Of a stretch of DNA of 64,000 nt, positions 53,174-60,957 are shown one piece after another. The stretch covers positions 1-64,000 of the forward strand of contig DASZBX010000064.1 in the NCBI GenBank assembly GCA_035943635.1, read 5' to 3'. Made by a program: the position numbers and the translations under genes. The notes beneath the pieces are model-generated. The model was given only the letters and a program-made list of their open reading frames with translations, ran no database searches and was not told the origin of the DNA. How positions within the stretch are numbered: the first letter of the stretch is position 1; the number at the start of each line of letters is the position of its first letter. This DNA comes from DASZBX01 sp035943635 (GTDB taxonomy: Bacteria > Actinomycetota > Actinomycetes > Streptomycetales > Catenulisporaceae).

Positions 53174-54132
53174 CGGGACGTCTCTCCGGTCGAGGTCGGC
53201 GGATGGTCGAGGGTGGGCAGTTGGGTGTCGCTGGCGTGGTGGTGGTCGGCGGCCATGCGGCGGATGAGCAGGGCCATGCGGTCGGCCCGGCCCGGGCGCA
53301 GGGACGGGGCCAGCAGGCGCCCGGTGTGCGGGTGGAGTTCCCCGCGCCAGGTGGCGACGGCGTCGTGCAGGGACCTGACGGCGGGTCGGCGCCAGTGGTC
53401 GGAGAGGTCGTCGACTGCGAAGGGGTCGGGAATCAGGGCCAGGGTGATCGGGTCGAGGTCGCGGGCGTGCCAGGCGATCGGCGCGCGCCCGGCCAGGATC
53501 GTGCGCAGTTGCGCGAACGCCGTGTCTCGGTCCAGGGCGCCTGGGGGCACCAGGGCGTGGCGGGAGTTGCGCAGCCGGATCGACAGGTCGGCGAGGGGTT
53601 GCCCGGTGGGGGTGACGGCCTGCACGGTCAGGGCGACCGGGGGTTTGCGCCGCCCGCTCTCTCCAGGTGGCGGGGTGTGGTTGGTGACCTCGATCACGGC
53701 GGCGGTGTCCCTGCTCACCCACGCGGCGGCGCGGGCGGTGACGTCGATCCGGGCTAGGGCGCGGGCGGATTGGGCACGGCGCAGGTGGCCGATGTGCAGG
53801 CAGGTGCGGCACAGCTCGCACGGCACGGATTTGCCCGGGAGGCGGAGCGCGGTGGTCGGGCTGTCGGTGCGGGCGCCGCAGTCCTGGCAGCAGTAGTTCT
53901 TGGCGCTGCGCCGGGCGGCGGCGGCTTCCAGGGTTTTCGCGGTGGCCGGGCTGGGCTCGGAGGTGGTGGCGTCGTAGAGGTCGAAGCAGTCGCGCCGGCC
54001 GATCGCGTTGCGGGTCTCGATCCAGGCGACCGGGTCCCCGACCGGGACGCGTGGTAGGTCCAGGTCGGCCAGTTGGGTGCGGGTGCGGTAGTGCTCGGGC
54101 ACGTCCCGCCAGTTGTCATACGTGGTGGTCAT
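53170..54132 (-). CDS. Putative zinc-binding AICE protein (RRQRL-like)
   Basis: Predicted 320-aa protein. Residues about 10-60 (RTRTQLADLDLPRVPVGDPV, then WIETRNAIGRRDCFDLYD) and the cysteine cluster CCQDCG ... CELCRTC at about 80-115 resemble the zinc-binding RRQRL-type proteins of AICEs. The C-terminal 200 residues are a separate acidic/basic domain I do not recognise. Its 3' end overlaps the methyltransferase start. The function is unknown; a DNA-linked role is suggested by the gene order only. Confidence 0.6.
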   Translation of the reverse strand: MTTTYDNWRDVPEHYRTRTQLADLDLPRVPVGDPVAWIETRNAIGRRDCFDLYDATTSEPSPATAKTLEAAAARRSAKNYCCQDCGARTDSPTTALRLPGKSVPCELCRTCLHIGHLRRAQSARALARIDVTARAAAWVSRDTAAVIEVTNHTPPPGESGRRKPPVALTVQAVTPTGQPLADLSIRLRNSRHALVPPGALDRDTAFAQLRTILAGRAPIAWHARDLDPITLALIPDPFAVDDLSDHWRRPAVRSLHDAVATWRGELHPHTGRLLAPSLRPGRADRMALLIRRMAADHHHASDTQLPTLDHPPTSTGETSR

Positions 54133-54155
54133 GGCGCTCCAGAGGCAGGAAGACA

Positions 54156-54191
54156 CCACCGGCGCCACACCTTCGGGTGTGGCGCCGGTGG
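54156..54191 (-). terminator. 16-bp hairpin with TTCG tetraloop
   Basis: CCACCGGCGCCACACC-TTCG-GGTGTGGCGCCGGTGG is a perfect stem capped by the extra-stable UUCG loop, 24 bp upstream of the zinc-protein start and 24 bp below the small membrane protein stop. It is probably a terminator or mRNA stabiliser. Confidence 0.75.
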
Positions 54192-54215
54192 GTGTGGTCA
54201 GAGGGTTGGGGTCGG

Positions 54216-54404
54216 TCAGTGGTGGGTGACCGCCCGGGTGACGGCATGAATCAGGGATTGGATGTAGGGGGCGGCGCCGGTGCCGGCGACGAAGAATCCG
54301 GCGAGGAAGGCGACCAGTGCGTGACTGGGTTTGTGGGCGGCCCACCGGATGGTGCCGAAGGTGAGCGCGACCAGGAGCAGGGCGGCAGAGACGGTGACGA
54401 GCAT
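54216..54404 (-). CDS. Small two-TM membrane protein
   Basis: Predicted 62-aa protein with two hydrophobic helices (VTVSAALLLVALTFGTI and ALVAFLAGFFVAGTGAAPYI) joined by a short basic loop. An excellent ribosome site, AGGAAGGA, precedes the ATG. Position between the translocase and accessory genes fits the small Spd-type membrane proteins of AICE transfer regions, but sequence similarity is not evident to me. Confidence 0.65.
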   Translation of the reverse strand: MLVTVSAALLLVALTFGTIRWAAHKPSHALVAFLAGFFVAGTGAAPYIQSLIHAVTRAVTHH

Positions 54405-54419
54405 GCGGGCAGGTCCTTC

Positions 54420-54692
54420 CTAAACGTGGGTGTCCTGGCGGTGGGGTTCGCTGCGGGCGTCGTCGAGCAGGCGTCGGGCGGTCTTGGCCGGGCGGCGAAA
54501 CGCCCGGGGGCGGATGCCGTGTCCGTGGCAGCGGCGGCAGGGTTTGGGCCGTCCGATCCGGCGCTGTATCCGGCCCATGCCGTGGCAGCGGCGGCAGGTC
54601 TTGAACGGGCGCCACCACACCGACAGCAGGTAACCGACAGTAATCAGTAGAAGGATGGTGAGGGCGGTGAAAGCGGGCGAGTGTGAGGGCAA
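54420..54692 (-). CDS. Small membrane protein with two CxxCxGxG zinc motifs
   Basis: Predicted 90-aa protein. An N-terminal transmembrane helix (FTALTILLLITVGYLLSVWW) is followed by two DnaJ-like zinc-finger halves (CRRCHGMG and CRRCHGHG) and a basic tail (RRPAKTARRLLDDARSE). It could tether nucleic acid or a partner to the membrane beneath the conjugation pore. The start is TTG, decided by GGAG eight bases upstream and by the frame. It lies 15 bp ahead of the two-TM gene. Confidence 0.7.
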   Translation of the reverse strand: MPSHSPAFTALTILLLITVGYLLSVWWRPFKTCRRCHGMGRIQRRIGRPKPCRRCHGHGIRPRAFRRPAKTARRLLDDARSEPHRQDTHV

Positions 54693-54786
54693 CAGGGTCT
54701 CCGATCGGGGTTTTCGGGCATACCGCAGGTCAGGCCGATTACTGCTTTCAGCCTGATCACAGTTGGTATTGGGGTGAAACCGGGGT

Positions 54787-54827
54787 CGATTACGTAATCG
54801 GGGCCGGGGGCTTTCGCGCCCGGCCCC
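54787..54827. promoter_or_regulatory. 14-bp palindrome beside a 9-bp hairpin
   Basis: CGATTACGTAATCG (54787-54800) is a perfect AT-richer palindrome that looks like an operator. It adjoins GGGGCCGGG/CCCGGCCCC (54800-54808 / 54819-54827), a terminator-like hairpin 25 bp after the traB stop. Together they would end the traB transcript and control the small membrane protein genes downstream. Confidence 0.5.
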
Positions 54828-54851
54828 GACTACGCCTCTCCGACTTGCTTG

Positions 54852-57017
54852 TCAGTCACGCTCAGTGACTGCCTTTGTCAGGGCGGGCTCGTCATAGCCC
54901 TTCCTGGTGGTGACCGTCTCGCCGTCGCGGCGGCTGGCGTTGACGGACTTGATCCCGTGGGGCTTCAGGGCGGAGGTCAGGGTCTCGACCTTCCACTTCT
55001 GATACGGGTCGGGCCGGTAGTCCGTGAGCAGGGTGAGCAGTTCCTCGCCCCAGATCTTGCCGTTGGTGAACACGACCTTGTCCATCACGGCCGAGAGGTC
55101 GTCCAGGATGGTCGCGGCCTGGGTGGTGGCTTCGGGGATGTGGACGCCGGCGGCGTACCCGGTGATGGTTCCCGCCTGTTCGCGGGCGGTGCGGGCGCGG
55201 GCGACGATCTTTTCGGCGGCTTCGCCGTCGATGTAGGAGCTGGCGACGATCTGCGGGTCGTCGCCTTCGCCGACCAGGTAGCCGACGCCGAGGTCGCGGC
55301 GGCGGAACAAGGTGGCCTTGATGCCCTGCTTGTACTTGCTGGTGCCGAGGACCATGTCGTTGGCGACCTGGTCCAGGATCTTCAGGGCGAATCGGATGAT
55401 GGCGTTGCCGCTGATTCCGGTGGGCAGGGACTTGGCGTCCGGGCGTTGGGTGGCGAACGCGCCGATGATGCCCAGGGCGGGGCCGCGTCGGGTGATGTCC
55501 TCGGCGATCTCGGTCAACTCCTCGCCGTGGGTCTTGTTCTCGAACCAGCGCTGGCACTCGTCGACGGCCAGCAGGATCGGGTGCAATCCCAACGACGGAT
55601 CGGCGGCCAGTTCCGGGGTGACCTTGTTCTCCCGGCTCAGGTGGACGGGCAGGTTCTGGATGACTTTGGTGCGTCGGCGCATCTCGTCGCGCAGTTCGCG
55701 CATCGCGGTCAGGCCGTATTCGATGTCGTCGACGTCGTCTCCGGCCCGGTACCGGTAGGAGACCGGGGCCAGGGCGCGGAAGTCCCCGGTGCCTTTCAGG
55801 TCGAACGGCATCAGTTGGACCCTCGGGTCCAGGGCGGCGGCCAAAAGCAGCAGGCGCAGGAAGAACGTCTTGCCCATCCGGGGTACCGCGCCGATGACGA
55901 CCGAGGCGTACATCAGGGTGATGAACACCCACCGGCCGCGCGGGTCGGTGCCGATCGGAATCGGCTTGAACAGGTCCACCGTGCCGCGCTTGAGCAGGGG
56001 CCAGGGCTCTTTCGTGGTCTCGGCCATGTCCTTGTCTCCGACCCACAGGACCAGGCGCCCTTCGTGGTCTTCGGGGACCGGTTCGGGCCACACGCACCCG
56101 AGCGGGCGGCGCAGGCCGGAGGCCAGTTTGATCCGCCGCTCGATCACCTCGTCGGCGGTGACGCCGTAGGGCAGGTCCACCACGGCGCGGTACCCGGCCC
56201 CGTCCCGGGCGATCTCGGTCGGGAAGCTGATCCCCCGGCCCTTGGTCACCGCGTCGGCGAGCTTGGCGATGCCGATCGAGCCCAGGGCGCGCAGCACGAT
56301 CTCGCTGGTCAGCTTCTCCACCCGCCCGGACTCGGTCGCCCGGGACAGCAGCGGCTTGTCGGCCGGGCGCCCGATCACGCCCAGGGCGCTGATCAGGGTC
56401 AGGTAGAGCGGGTAGGCGTCGATGCGGGGCAGGTGCTGGGCCAGGACCCACCCGGCGGCCAGGGCGGCGATACCGGGCAGGGCCAGGGCCAGGCGGGCGC
56501 GTACCCGGCGGTTGTGCTGCGGGGAGACGCGCAGGTACAGTCCGGCGTCCAGCTTGCCGACCGCGTCGGCCACCACCGCGCCCCCGTGCCGGTCCGCTAC
56601 CCACCGGCCGCACACCCGCACCGCCTTGAGCAGGCCGAGCGGGGAGCGGGCGGCCAGGCGCGGGAGGTAGAGGAACGGGATGCGGACCGCGTGGAAGCGG
56701 ATCAGGTACCAGTGGTGGTCGATGACGCCGGAGGAGGCGCGCCGGAACTCGGCCCCGTCCTTCGCCCACCCGGCCAGCACGCTGTGCCGCTTGGGCGCGG
56801 TCGAGGTCGGGTCGGCCAGGGTTTTCGGGTCTACCGGGCGCGGGGGTTCGGCGTCCGGATCCTCCTGCGGGTCCGGGTCCGGGTCCGGGTCGGGGGCAGC
56901 GGGTATGGCGTCGACCGGTACCGGGGCCGGGTCGATCCGGCGGCCGGTGCCCAGGTCGAACACCTGCGCATCGGCCGGTCCGGCGCCATCCGGACCGGTC
57001 AGGGTATCAGTACTCAT
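54852..57017 (-). CDS. TraB/FtsK-type DNA translocase for conjugation
   Basis: Predicted 721-aa motor. An acidic Pro-rich N-terminus (DPDPDPDPQEDPD) precedes a membrane-associated part at about 180-210 (LALALPGIAALAAGWVLA). The FtsK/SpoIIIE ATPase domain (about 330-620) has Walker A VIGAVPRMGKTFFL, Walker B ILLAVDECQRW and GAFATQRPDA. The C-terminal 80 residues may form the winged helix that reads clt repeats in TraB proteins. AICEs move double-stranded DNA between hyphae with this one protein. AAGGAGAT is a strong ribosome site. Confidence 0.9.
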   Translation of the reverse strand: MSTDTLTGPDGAGPADAQVFDLGTGRRIDPAPVPVDAIPAAPDPDPDPDPQEDPDAEPPRPVDPKTLADPTSTAPKRHSVLAGWAKDGAEFRRASSGVIDHHWYLIRFHAVRIPFLYLPRLAARSPLGLLKAVRVCGRWVADRHGGAVVADAVGKLDAGLYLRVSPQHNRRVRARLALALPGIAALAAGWVLAQHLPRIDAYPLYLTLISALGVIGRPADKPLLSRATESGRVEKLTSEIVLRALGSIGIAKLADAVTKGRGISFPTEIARDGAGYRAVVDLPYGVTADEVIERRIKLASGLRRPLGCVWPEPVPEDHEGRLVLWVGDKDMAETTKEPWPLLKRGTVDLFKPIPIGTDPRGRWVFITLMYASVVIGAVPRMGKTFFLRLLLLAAALDPRVQLMPFDLKGTGDFRALAPVSYRYRAGDDVDDIEYGLTAMRELRDEMRRRTKVIQNLPVHLSRENKVTPELAADPSLGLHPILLAVDECQRWFENKTHGEELTEIAEDITRRGPALGIIGAFATQRPDAKSLPTGISGNAIIRFALKILDQVANDMVLGTSKYKQGIKATLFRRRDLGVGYLVGEGDDPQIVASSYIDGEAAEKIVARARTAREQAGTITGYAAGVHIPEATTQAATILDDLSAVMDKVVFTNGKIWGEELLTLLTDYRPDPYQKWKVETLTSALKPHGIKSVNASRRDGETVTTRKGYDEPALTKAVTERD

Positions 57018-57060
57018 CTAGGTATCTCCTTAGGTGTAGGGCGAGGATTGGGGCATGACC

Positions 57061-57099
57061 GATCCGGCCCGACCTGCGGGAAGGCAGGCGGGCCGGATC
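57061..57099 (-). terminator. 16-bp hairpin upstream of traB
   Basis: GATCCGGCCCG/CGGGCCGGATC continues through one bulged A into CCTGC/GCAGG around a GGGAAG loop. It lies 18 bp after the stop of the DUF2637-like gene and 44 bp before the traB start. Confidence 0.65.
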
Positions 57100-57117
57100 G
57101 AGTGGAGCTGGAAAGGG

Positions 57118-58167
57118 TCAGGCGGTGGCGTTGCGGTAGCGGCGTACGGTGCGCTCACTGATGCCCAACTTGGTGGCCATGTCCGGAGTGGGCATGTCCG
57201 GGTGCTTGGCCGCGAACGTGGCCACCTTCGTGGCCGTGTCCTGGCCGGAGCGTGGCCGGGCGGTCGGCCGCTTGGTGGCCGACTTCTGGCCGTCGGCCTG
57301 TCCGCCCCGTGGCCGATCCGTGGCCGCGTTCTGGCCGTCGGCGCCCGTCCCGGCGGTCATCCACACGTACCGTGCGTCGAGGGTGTGCAGGTCCGCGACC
57401 GACCTGCGGCGTATGACGCGTGTCACGATCGAGGCCTCGGCCGCGTCCGCGTCCGCGTCGCTCAGTCCGTGCCGTGTCGTGTCGATGGCCGCGGCCAGGC
57501 GGGCCGCCGAACGCCGGGTCAACCGCCGGGCGGAGGCGAGCGCGACGGCCCGGTCCGCCGCGCGGCTGCGGGCGATGGCGGCGCTGTCCGCGCCGCGCCG
57601 GCCGAGGCCGAGCGAGGCGGTCAGCCGCTCCCGGATCTCGCGTCCGGCCGAGGCGAGCAGCCCGGTGGAGGCGGCACCGGAGAACCTGCCTTCCAAGCCC
57701 AACAGCTTGTGCAGCAGCACCGCGAGCAGTACCGGCCCGGCCGCGATGCGAAAGACGCCGCCGGCGCCGCCGGAGACTTCGAACGCCGGAATCGACTGCA
57801 CGGCTACCAGCCCGTAGGCGAGCCAGGCCGAGGCCTTGGACCGGGCTCCCCAGGCGTGCAGCGTCAAAGCGATCACCGCTGTCTCCACCGTTGCGCAGAG
57901 CATGACCCGCTCGTGCAGGTTGGTGATGCCGAGCCTGTCCCCGGCGAATCGGTACGAGGTCGAGGCGGACAGTGCCAGCGCCATCGCGGCGGGCAGGGCC
58001 AGGGCCGCGGTCACGACACGGGCACGTGTCTTGTCGACCCGCGGTGCCGCCTCCTGTTCGGCCGGGGCCGGTTGGGGCATGACCGAACCGGGCGGTTCCG
58101 GTGGCCGGTGGCCGTTGATCGGGCCCGGCTGCGATTGTGTCCCGGGCGGGGCGAGGGTGGCGGGCAT
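57118..58167 (-). CDS. DUF2637-like membrane protein with C-terminal helix-turn-helix
   Basis: Predicted 349-aa protein. Residues about 45-165 contain four hydrophobic helices (VVTAALALPAAMALALS, VMLCATVETAVIALTLHAWG, ASAWLAYGLVAVQS, AAGPVLLAVLLHKLLGL) in the DUF2637 manner. Then come an Arg/Ala-rich helical linker and a C-terminal helix-turn-helix (MATKLGISERTVRRYR). Such proteins sit next to FtsK/TraB genes in AICEs and may link the element's DNA to the membrane. The chosen ATG has no strong ribosome site. Confidence 0.75.
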   Translation of the reverse strand: MPATLAPPGTQSQPGPINGHRPPEPPGSVMPQPAPAEQEAAPRVDKTRARVVTAALALPAAMALALSASTSYRFAGDRLGITNLHERVMLCATVETAVIALTLHAWGARSKASAWLAYGLVAVQSIPAFEVSGGAGGVFRIAAGPVLLAVLLHKLLGLEGRFSGAASTGLLASAGREIRERLTASLGLGRRGADSAAIARSRAADRAVALASARRLTRRSAARLAAAIDTTRHGLSDADADAAEASIVTRVIRRRSVADLHTLDARYVWMTAGTGADGQNAATDRPRGGQADGQKSATKRPTARPRSGQDTATKVATFAAKHPDMPTPDMATKLGISERTVRRYRNATA

Positions 58168-58197
58168 GAGTGATCAGGGCCTTTCGGGGGATGGGAA

Positions 58198-58240
58198 GCA
58201 CGCGGACCCCCGGCGATTGCTGCGCCGGGGGTCCGCGTGC
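58198..58240 (-). terminator. 18-bp perfect hairpin
   Basis: Positions 58198-58215 and 58223-58240 are exact inverted repeats around ATTGCTG. They lie between the stop of the TOPRIM protein gene and the start of the DUF2637-like gene. It has no T-run. Confidence 0.7.
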
Positions 58241-58271
58241 TGCGGGAGGTGTGCTGGTCGGGGGTGTTGGG

Positions 58272-59186
58272 TCATGCCCCGTCGGGGGTGTCGTCGAGGT
58301 AGGCGGTGATCTCCTGGAATCGGCGGGCCAGGGTGGCCAGGCGGTCTCGGCCTTCCCGCATGGCCCGGTCGTCGATGTCCCACTGCGCCGGGTCGCGGTA
58401 GTCGTTGATGGTGTCGTGGATCAGTCGGCCCAGGGTGCTCGGGTCCAGGGCGTCCAGTTCCCAGGAGTACTGGCCGTGGGTGGTGATGTAGTCGGTGGCG
58501 CGTGAGTCGGTGAGTTTGGCGGGGTTCGGCGGTGGCTGGTACTGGTCGACTTGGTCGCGGTTCAGGGCGATGCGCCGGACGGTGGCGTTGGCGCCGAACA
58601 GGTTCAGGCGGTCGGTGATGTCGCGGGTCATGTCGATCCCGGACGGGTCGTGGTCTCCGAGGTGGATGATGACCGGGGACTGACCGTTCTTGTTGTAGCG
58701 GATCAGGCGTTGGGCGGCGCCCCACACCTCGGACTGGCTGGTGTATCCGCGGCAGGAGAAGTAGGGCACGTCCAGGGTGTTGCACGCCCGGCTGATGACG
58801 CCGATCAGGGCGTCCTTCTCGATCCACACCTCGATGCGGTGCGGCTGGCCGGCCCACAGGTCGGTGCGGTATCCGGCGGCGGCCGAGTCGATCACGTCGG
58901 CCGGGTCGTCCCAGTGTGAGAGGCCTCGCAGGTTGCGGGTGCGGTCCACGATGTAGGACCAGTCCAGTAGGCCCGTCAATCGCGCGTCGTTGATGATGTT
59001 GCCCAGCCGCTTGTACTCGGTGTCGCGGTTGGCGATCAGGTCGCGCGAGACGAACTGGTAGTACAGCTGCCTCAGGGTCAGGTCGTAGCCCTGGCGGCGG
59101 TAGTCCGCGCAGATCTGATTGGCCTGGTCGATGATGGCCAGGGACTTGGAAGTGAACGTCTTGTCGATGTAGGCGATCACGGGCAC
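58272..59186 (-). CDS. TOPRIM-domain protein (Spo11/TopoVI-A-like)
   Basis: Predicted 304-aa protein. Its N-terminal half carries a winged-helix-like region (LTLRQLYYQFVSRDLIANRD, then EYKRLGNIINDAR) comparable to the region holding the catalytic Tyr in Spo11/TopoVI-A. The C-terminal half is a TOPRIM domain with Glu in VWIEKDAL and IIHLGDHDPSGIDMTRDI. Two tyrosines in RQLYYQF are candidate nucleophiles. A DNA-cutting role in element processing is conceivable but unproven. The GTG at 59186 is chosen since GAAGGAG lies ahead of it. Confidence 0.72.
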   Translation of the reverse strand: MPVIAYIDKTFTSKSLAIIDQANQICADYRRQGYDLTLRQLYYQFVSRDLIANRDTEYKRLGNIINDARLTGLLDWSYIVDRTRNLRGLSHWDDPADVIDSAAAGYRTDLWAGQPHRIEVWIEKDALIGVISRACNTLDVPYFSCRGYTSQSEVWGAAQRLIRYNKNGQSPVIIHLGDHDPSGIDMTRDITDRLNLFGANATVRRIALNRDQVDQYQPPPNPAKLTDSRATDYITTHGQYSWELDALDPSTLGRLIHDTINDYRDPAQWDIDDRAMREGRDRLATLARRFQEITAYLDDTPDGA

Positions 59187-59237
59187 GGAGGAACACTCCT
59201 TCCGGAAGCGGGGATATGCGGGATCTGATACCCCATG

Positions 59238-59271
59238 GCGGCTCACGCCCGGTCTGTCGGGCGTGAGCCGC
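59238..59271 (-). terminator. 14-bp perfect hairpin
   Basis: GCGGCTCACGCCCG/CGGGCGTGAGCCGC with a GTCTGT loop lies between the first 55-aa gene and the TOPRIM gene. Confidence 0.65.
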
Positions 59272-59297
59272 GAAAGGGCCGATCAGGTGGGGTGGTG

Positions 59298-59465
59298 CTA
59301 CTTGCGCCCCTGCCCGGCCTTGCCGAGGCCGGCCCGGCAGACCTGGTCTCGCATCTTGGTGATGCCGTTGCCGAGCTGGACGGAGGCGGTGTCGCCCGAC
59401 TCCACCGCTGCCCGGAGCTTCTCGTCACTCGCCTTCGAGGCGGCCTTTGTCTTGTCCATGGACAT
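59298..59465 (-). CDS. Small protein, 55 aa
   Basis: A short frame begins MSMDKTKAASKASDEKLRAA and ends KAGQGRK. It is Lys/Ala-rich, predicted helical, with one cysteine (DQVCRAG). AAGGAGAA precedes the ATG at normal spacing. There is no recognisable family. It is bounded on both sides by hairpins, so it is probably its own transcription unit. Confidence 0.65.
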   Translation of the reverse strand: MSMDKTKAASKASDEKLRAAVESGDTASVQLGNGITKMRDQVCRAGLGKAGQGRK

Positions 59466-59492
59466 GGCGGTGTTCTCCTTCGTGATTTGGGT

Positions 59493-59524
59493 CCGGCCCG
59501 GCCCCGCACTGCGGACCGGGCCGG
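59493..59524 (-). terminator. 9-bp hairpin
   Basis: CCGGCCCGG/CCGGGCCGG encloses 14 nt between two consecutive 55-aa genes. Confidence 0.5.
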
Positions 59525-59545
59525 TGGTCGGGGTTGGTCAGGTGG

Positions 59546-59713
59546 TCAGCGCTTGGTGGTCTTCTCGGGTCCCTTGAAGAAGGCGTCGAGGGCTACCTCG
59601 CGCTGCTGCTGGGTCGGGCCGGTGCGGTGGGCCCGTTCCGTGTTGCGCCTGTCCTCGGCCGCGCTCTGCGCGTCCCAGTTCTCGGTGGTCGGGCGGGTGT
59701 TGTTGCGGGGCAT
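59546..59713 (-). CDS. Small protein, 55 aa
   Basis: The frame begins MPRNNTRPTTENWDAQSAAE and ends FFKGPEKTTKR. It is polar and Arg/Gln-rich (RTGPTQQQREVALDAFF), with no membrane segment and no family I recognise. GGAG precedes the ATG. It has the same length as two other small proteins of the element, though the sequences are not clearly homologous. Confidence 0.65.
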   Translation of the reverse strand: MPRNNTRPTTENWDAQSAAEDRRNTERAHRTGPTQQQREVALDAFFKGPEKTTKR

Positions 59714-59767
59714 TGCGTGTCTCCTGCCGATTGGGTTCGGGCATGGTCGGTTGGCCGGCCCGCCGCT

Positions 59768-59796
59768 GCCCACCCGGCCGCCGGGGCCGGGTGGGC
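59768..59796 (-). terminator. 12-bp perfect hairpin
   Basis: GCCCACCCGGCC-GCCGG-GGCCGGGTGGGC lies between the 59-aa gene and the second 55-aa gene. Confidence 0.65.
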
Positions 59797-59808
59797 GCGG
59801 TCTGGCGG

Positions 59809-59988
59809 TCAGTCGCGTCGGTTGCTGCGGGACGGGACGGAGCTGCTGGAGTTGACGCCGGAGTTCTTGTCGAAGGGGAGGTCTTCGAGCTGCTTGCTGA
59901 CCTCGGTGGTGACGCCGGTGAATTTGTCGGTGCGACCGTCGGTGTAGGCGATGAAGACGTCGCGCCGCTGCTCGGTGTTCCTGCTCAT
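59809..59988 (-). CDS. Small protein, 59 aa
   Basis: The frame begins MSRNTEQRRDVFIAYTDGRT and ends in a Ser/Arg-rich tail (SSSVPSRSNRRD). Residues 10-40 (FIAYTDGRTDKFTGVTTE) look like a small beta unit. GGGAGAA precedes the ATG. Unknown function. It follows the HIT gene by 23 bp without a hairpin between, so the two may share a transcript. Confidence 0.62.
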   Translation of the reverse strand: MSRNTEQRRDVFIAYTDGRTDKFTGVTTEVSKQLEDLPFDKNSGVNSSSSVPSRSNRRD

Positions 59989-60011
59989 CTCGTTCTCCCT
60001 GGGGTTGGCGG

Positions 60012-60518
60012 TCAGGTGTGGTGTGTGGTGGTCAGGTGGATGCAGTCCGGGCAGGTGGCGTCGGCCCACCGGGCGGACGCCGTGCCGTGCGCGGCCAGGC
60101 ACAGGGGCCGGCCGGTGGGGTCGGCCGCGTGGTAGGTGTGTCGCAGCTGGGCCCACCGCGGCCACGGCCACAGCCCCAGCTCCGATTCGTCCCCGGCGAC
60201 CCGCGGCACCACGTGCACATGCAGGTGCGGGACCGTCTGGGTCGCCTGGCTACCCCAGGACGTGAGGATGTTCGCGCTGGTCATCGCGTCCCGGGCCAGC
60301 TGCGCCGCCCTTCGCATCACCGCCCCGGTCACCTCCGGGTCCGCGGCGAGGTGGGGGACGTGCACCCGTGGTATCACCAGGACGTGACCGGTGGTGTACG
60401 GCTCGATCGGGACCAGGGCGATCGCGTCGTCCCATGCGCGGATGAGGGTGGCCGGGGCCCGGCCGGCCACGATGTCGCAGAAGACGCAGGTGTCCGGCGG
60501 ATTCGGTGAGGTGGTCAA
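60012..60518 (-). CDS. HIT-family nucleotide hydrolase/transferase
   Basis: Predicted 168-aa histidine-triad protein. CVFCDIVAGRAPA opens the domain, VLVIPRVHVPHLAAD is the central strand and HLHVHVVPR the catalytic triad. A C-terminal extension with CPDCIHL may complete a zinc site with the first CxxC. HIT proteins act on nucleoside monophosphate derivatives. The TTG at 60518 with GAGGA upstream places the start just before the domain. An ATG at 60605 would add 29 residues but lacks a ribosome site. Confidence 0.85.
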   Translation of the reverse strand: MTTSPNPPDTCVFCDIVAGRAPATLIRAWDDAIALVPIEPYTTGHVLVIPRVHVPHLAADPEVTGAVMRRAAQLARDAMTSANILTSWGSQATQTVPHLHVHVVPRVAGDESELGLWPWPRWAQLRHTYHAADPTGRPLCLAAHGTASARWADATCPDCIHLTTTHHT

Positions 60519-60653
60519 TGCGGGTCCTCGATGGGTGTGGTGGTCCGCCTGCTCCCGGGGACGGGTCAGGGACGGCCCCGGGGTGTAGGGGGCGGGGGTG
60601 GTCATGTGGCCGGCCGAGGCGGGCCGGGCGGGCAGCGGGGGTCTGTGCGGGGT

Positions 60654-60821
60654 TCAGGCTTGGCCGGGGCGGGTGGTGGTGCGGGAGCCCGGGGGCGTGC
60701 CGGGGCGCTGGCGCTGGGCCGGACGCTTGGGGTCTTCGGTGCGTACCTGGCCGGGCCCGACCGGGCGGGTGTCGGGCTTGTTAAAGAACTGGGCCCGCAT
60801 GCCCTTGTGGTGGAACGACAT
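60654..60821 (-). CDS. Small basic protein, 55 aa
   Basis: The frame begins MSFHHKGMRAQFFNKPDTRP and continues as an Arg/Pro/Thr-rich, very basic chain (PKRPAQRQRPGTPPGSRTTT). GAAAGG precedes the ATG. It is probably disordered and perhaps nucleic-acid binding. There is no family match in my knowledge. A hairpin lies 80 bp upstream. Confidence 0.58.
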   Translation of the reverse strand: MSFHHKGMRAQFFNKPDTRPVGPGQVRTEDPKRPAQRQRPGTPPGSRTTTRPGQA

Positions 60822-60901
60822 GGCGTTGCCTTTCGGGCGGGGGTGTCTGGACTGGTCAGCGGCCCGGGCGCGAGAGCTGTCCGGGCTGGCTAGGATGTGC
60901 A

Positions 60902-60936
60902 GCGGCCCCCGGGCACTAGACCTGCTCGGGGGCCGC
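60902..60936 (-). terminator. Hairpin, 14-bp stem with one mismatch
   Basis: GCGGCCCCCGGGCA pairs with TGCTCGGGGGCCGC around a 7-nt loop, between the 38-aa and the basic 55-aa genes. Confidence 0.6.
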
Positions 60937-60957
60937 AGCGTGATGGTGCGGGGTGGG

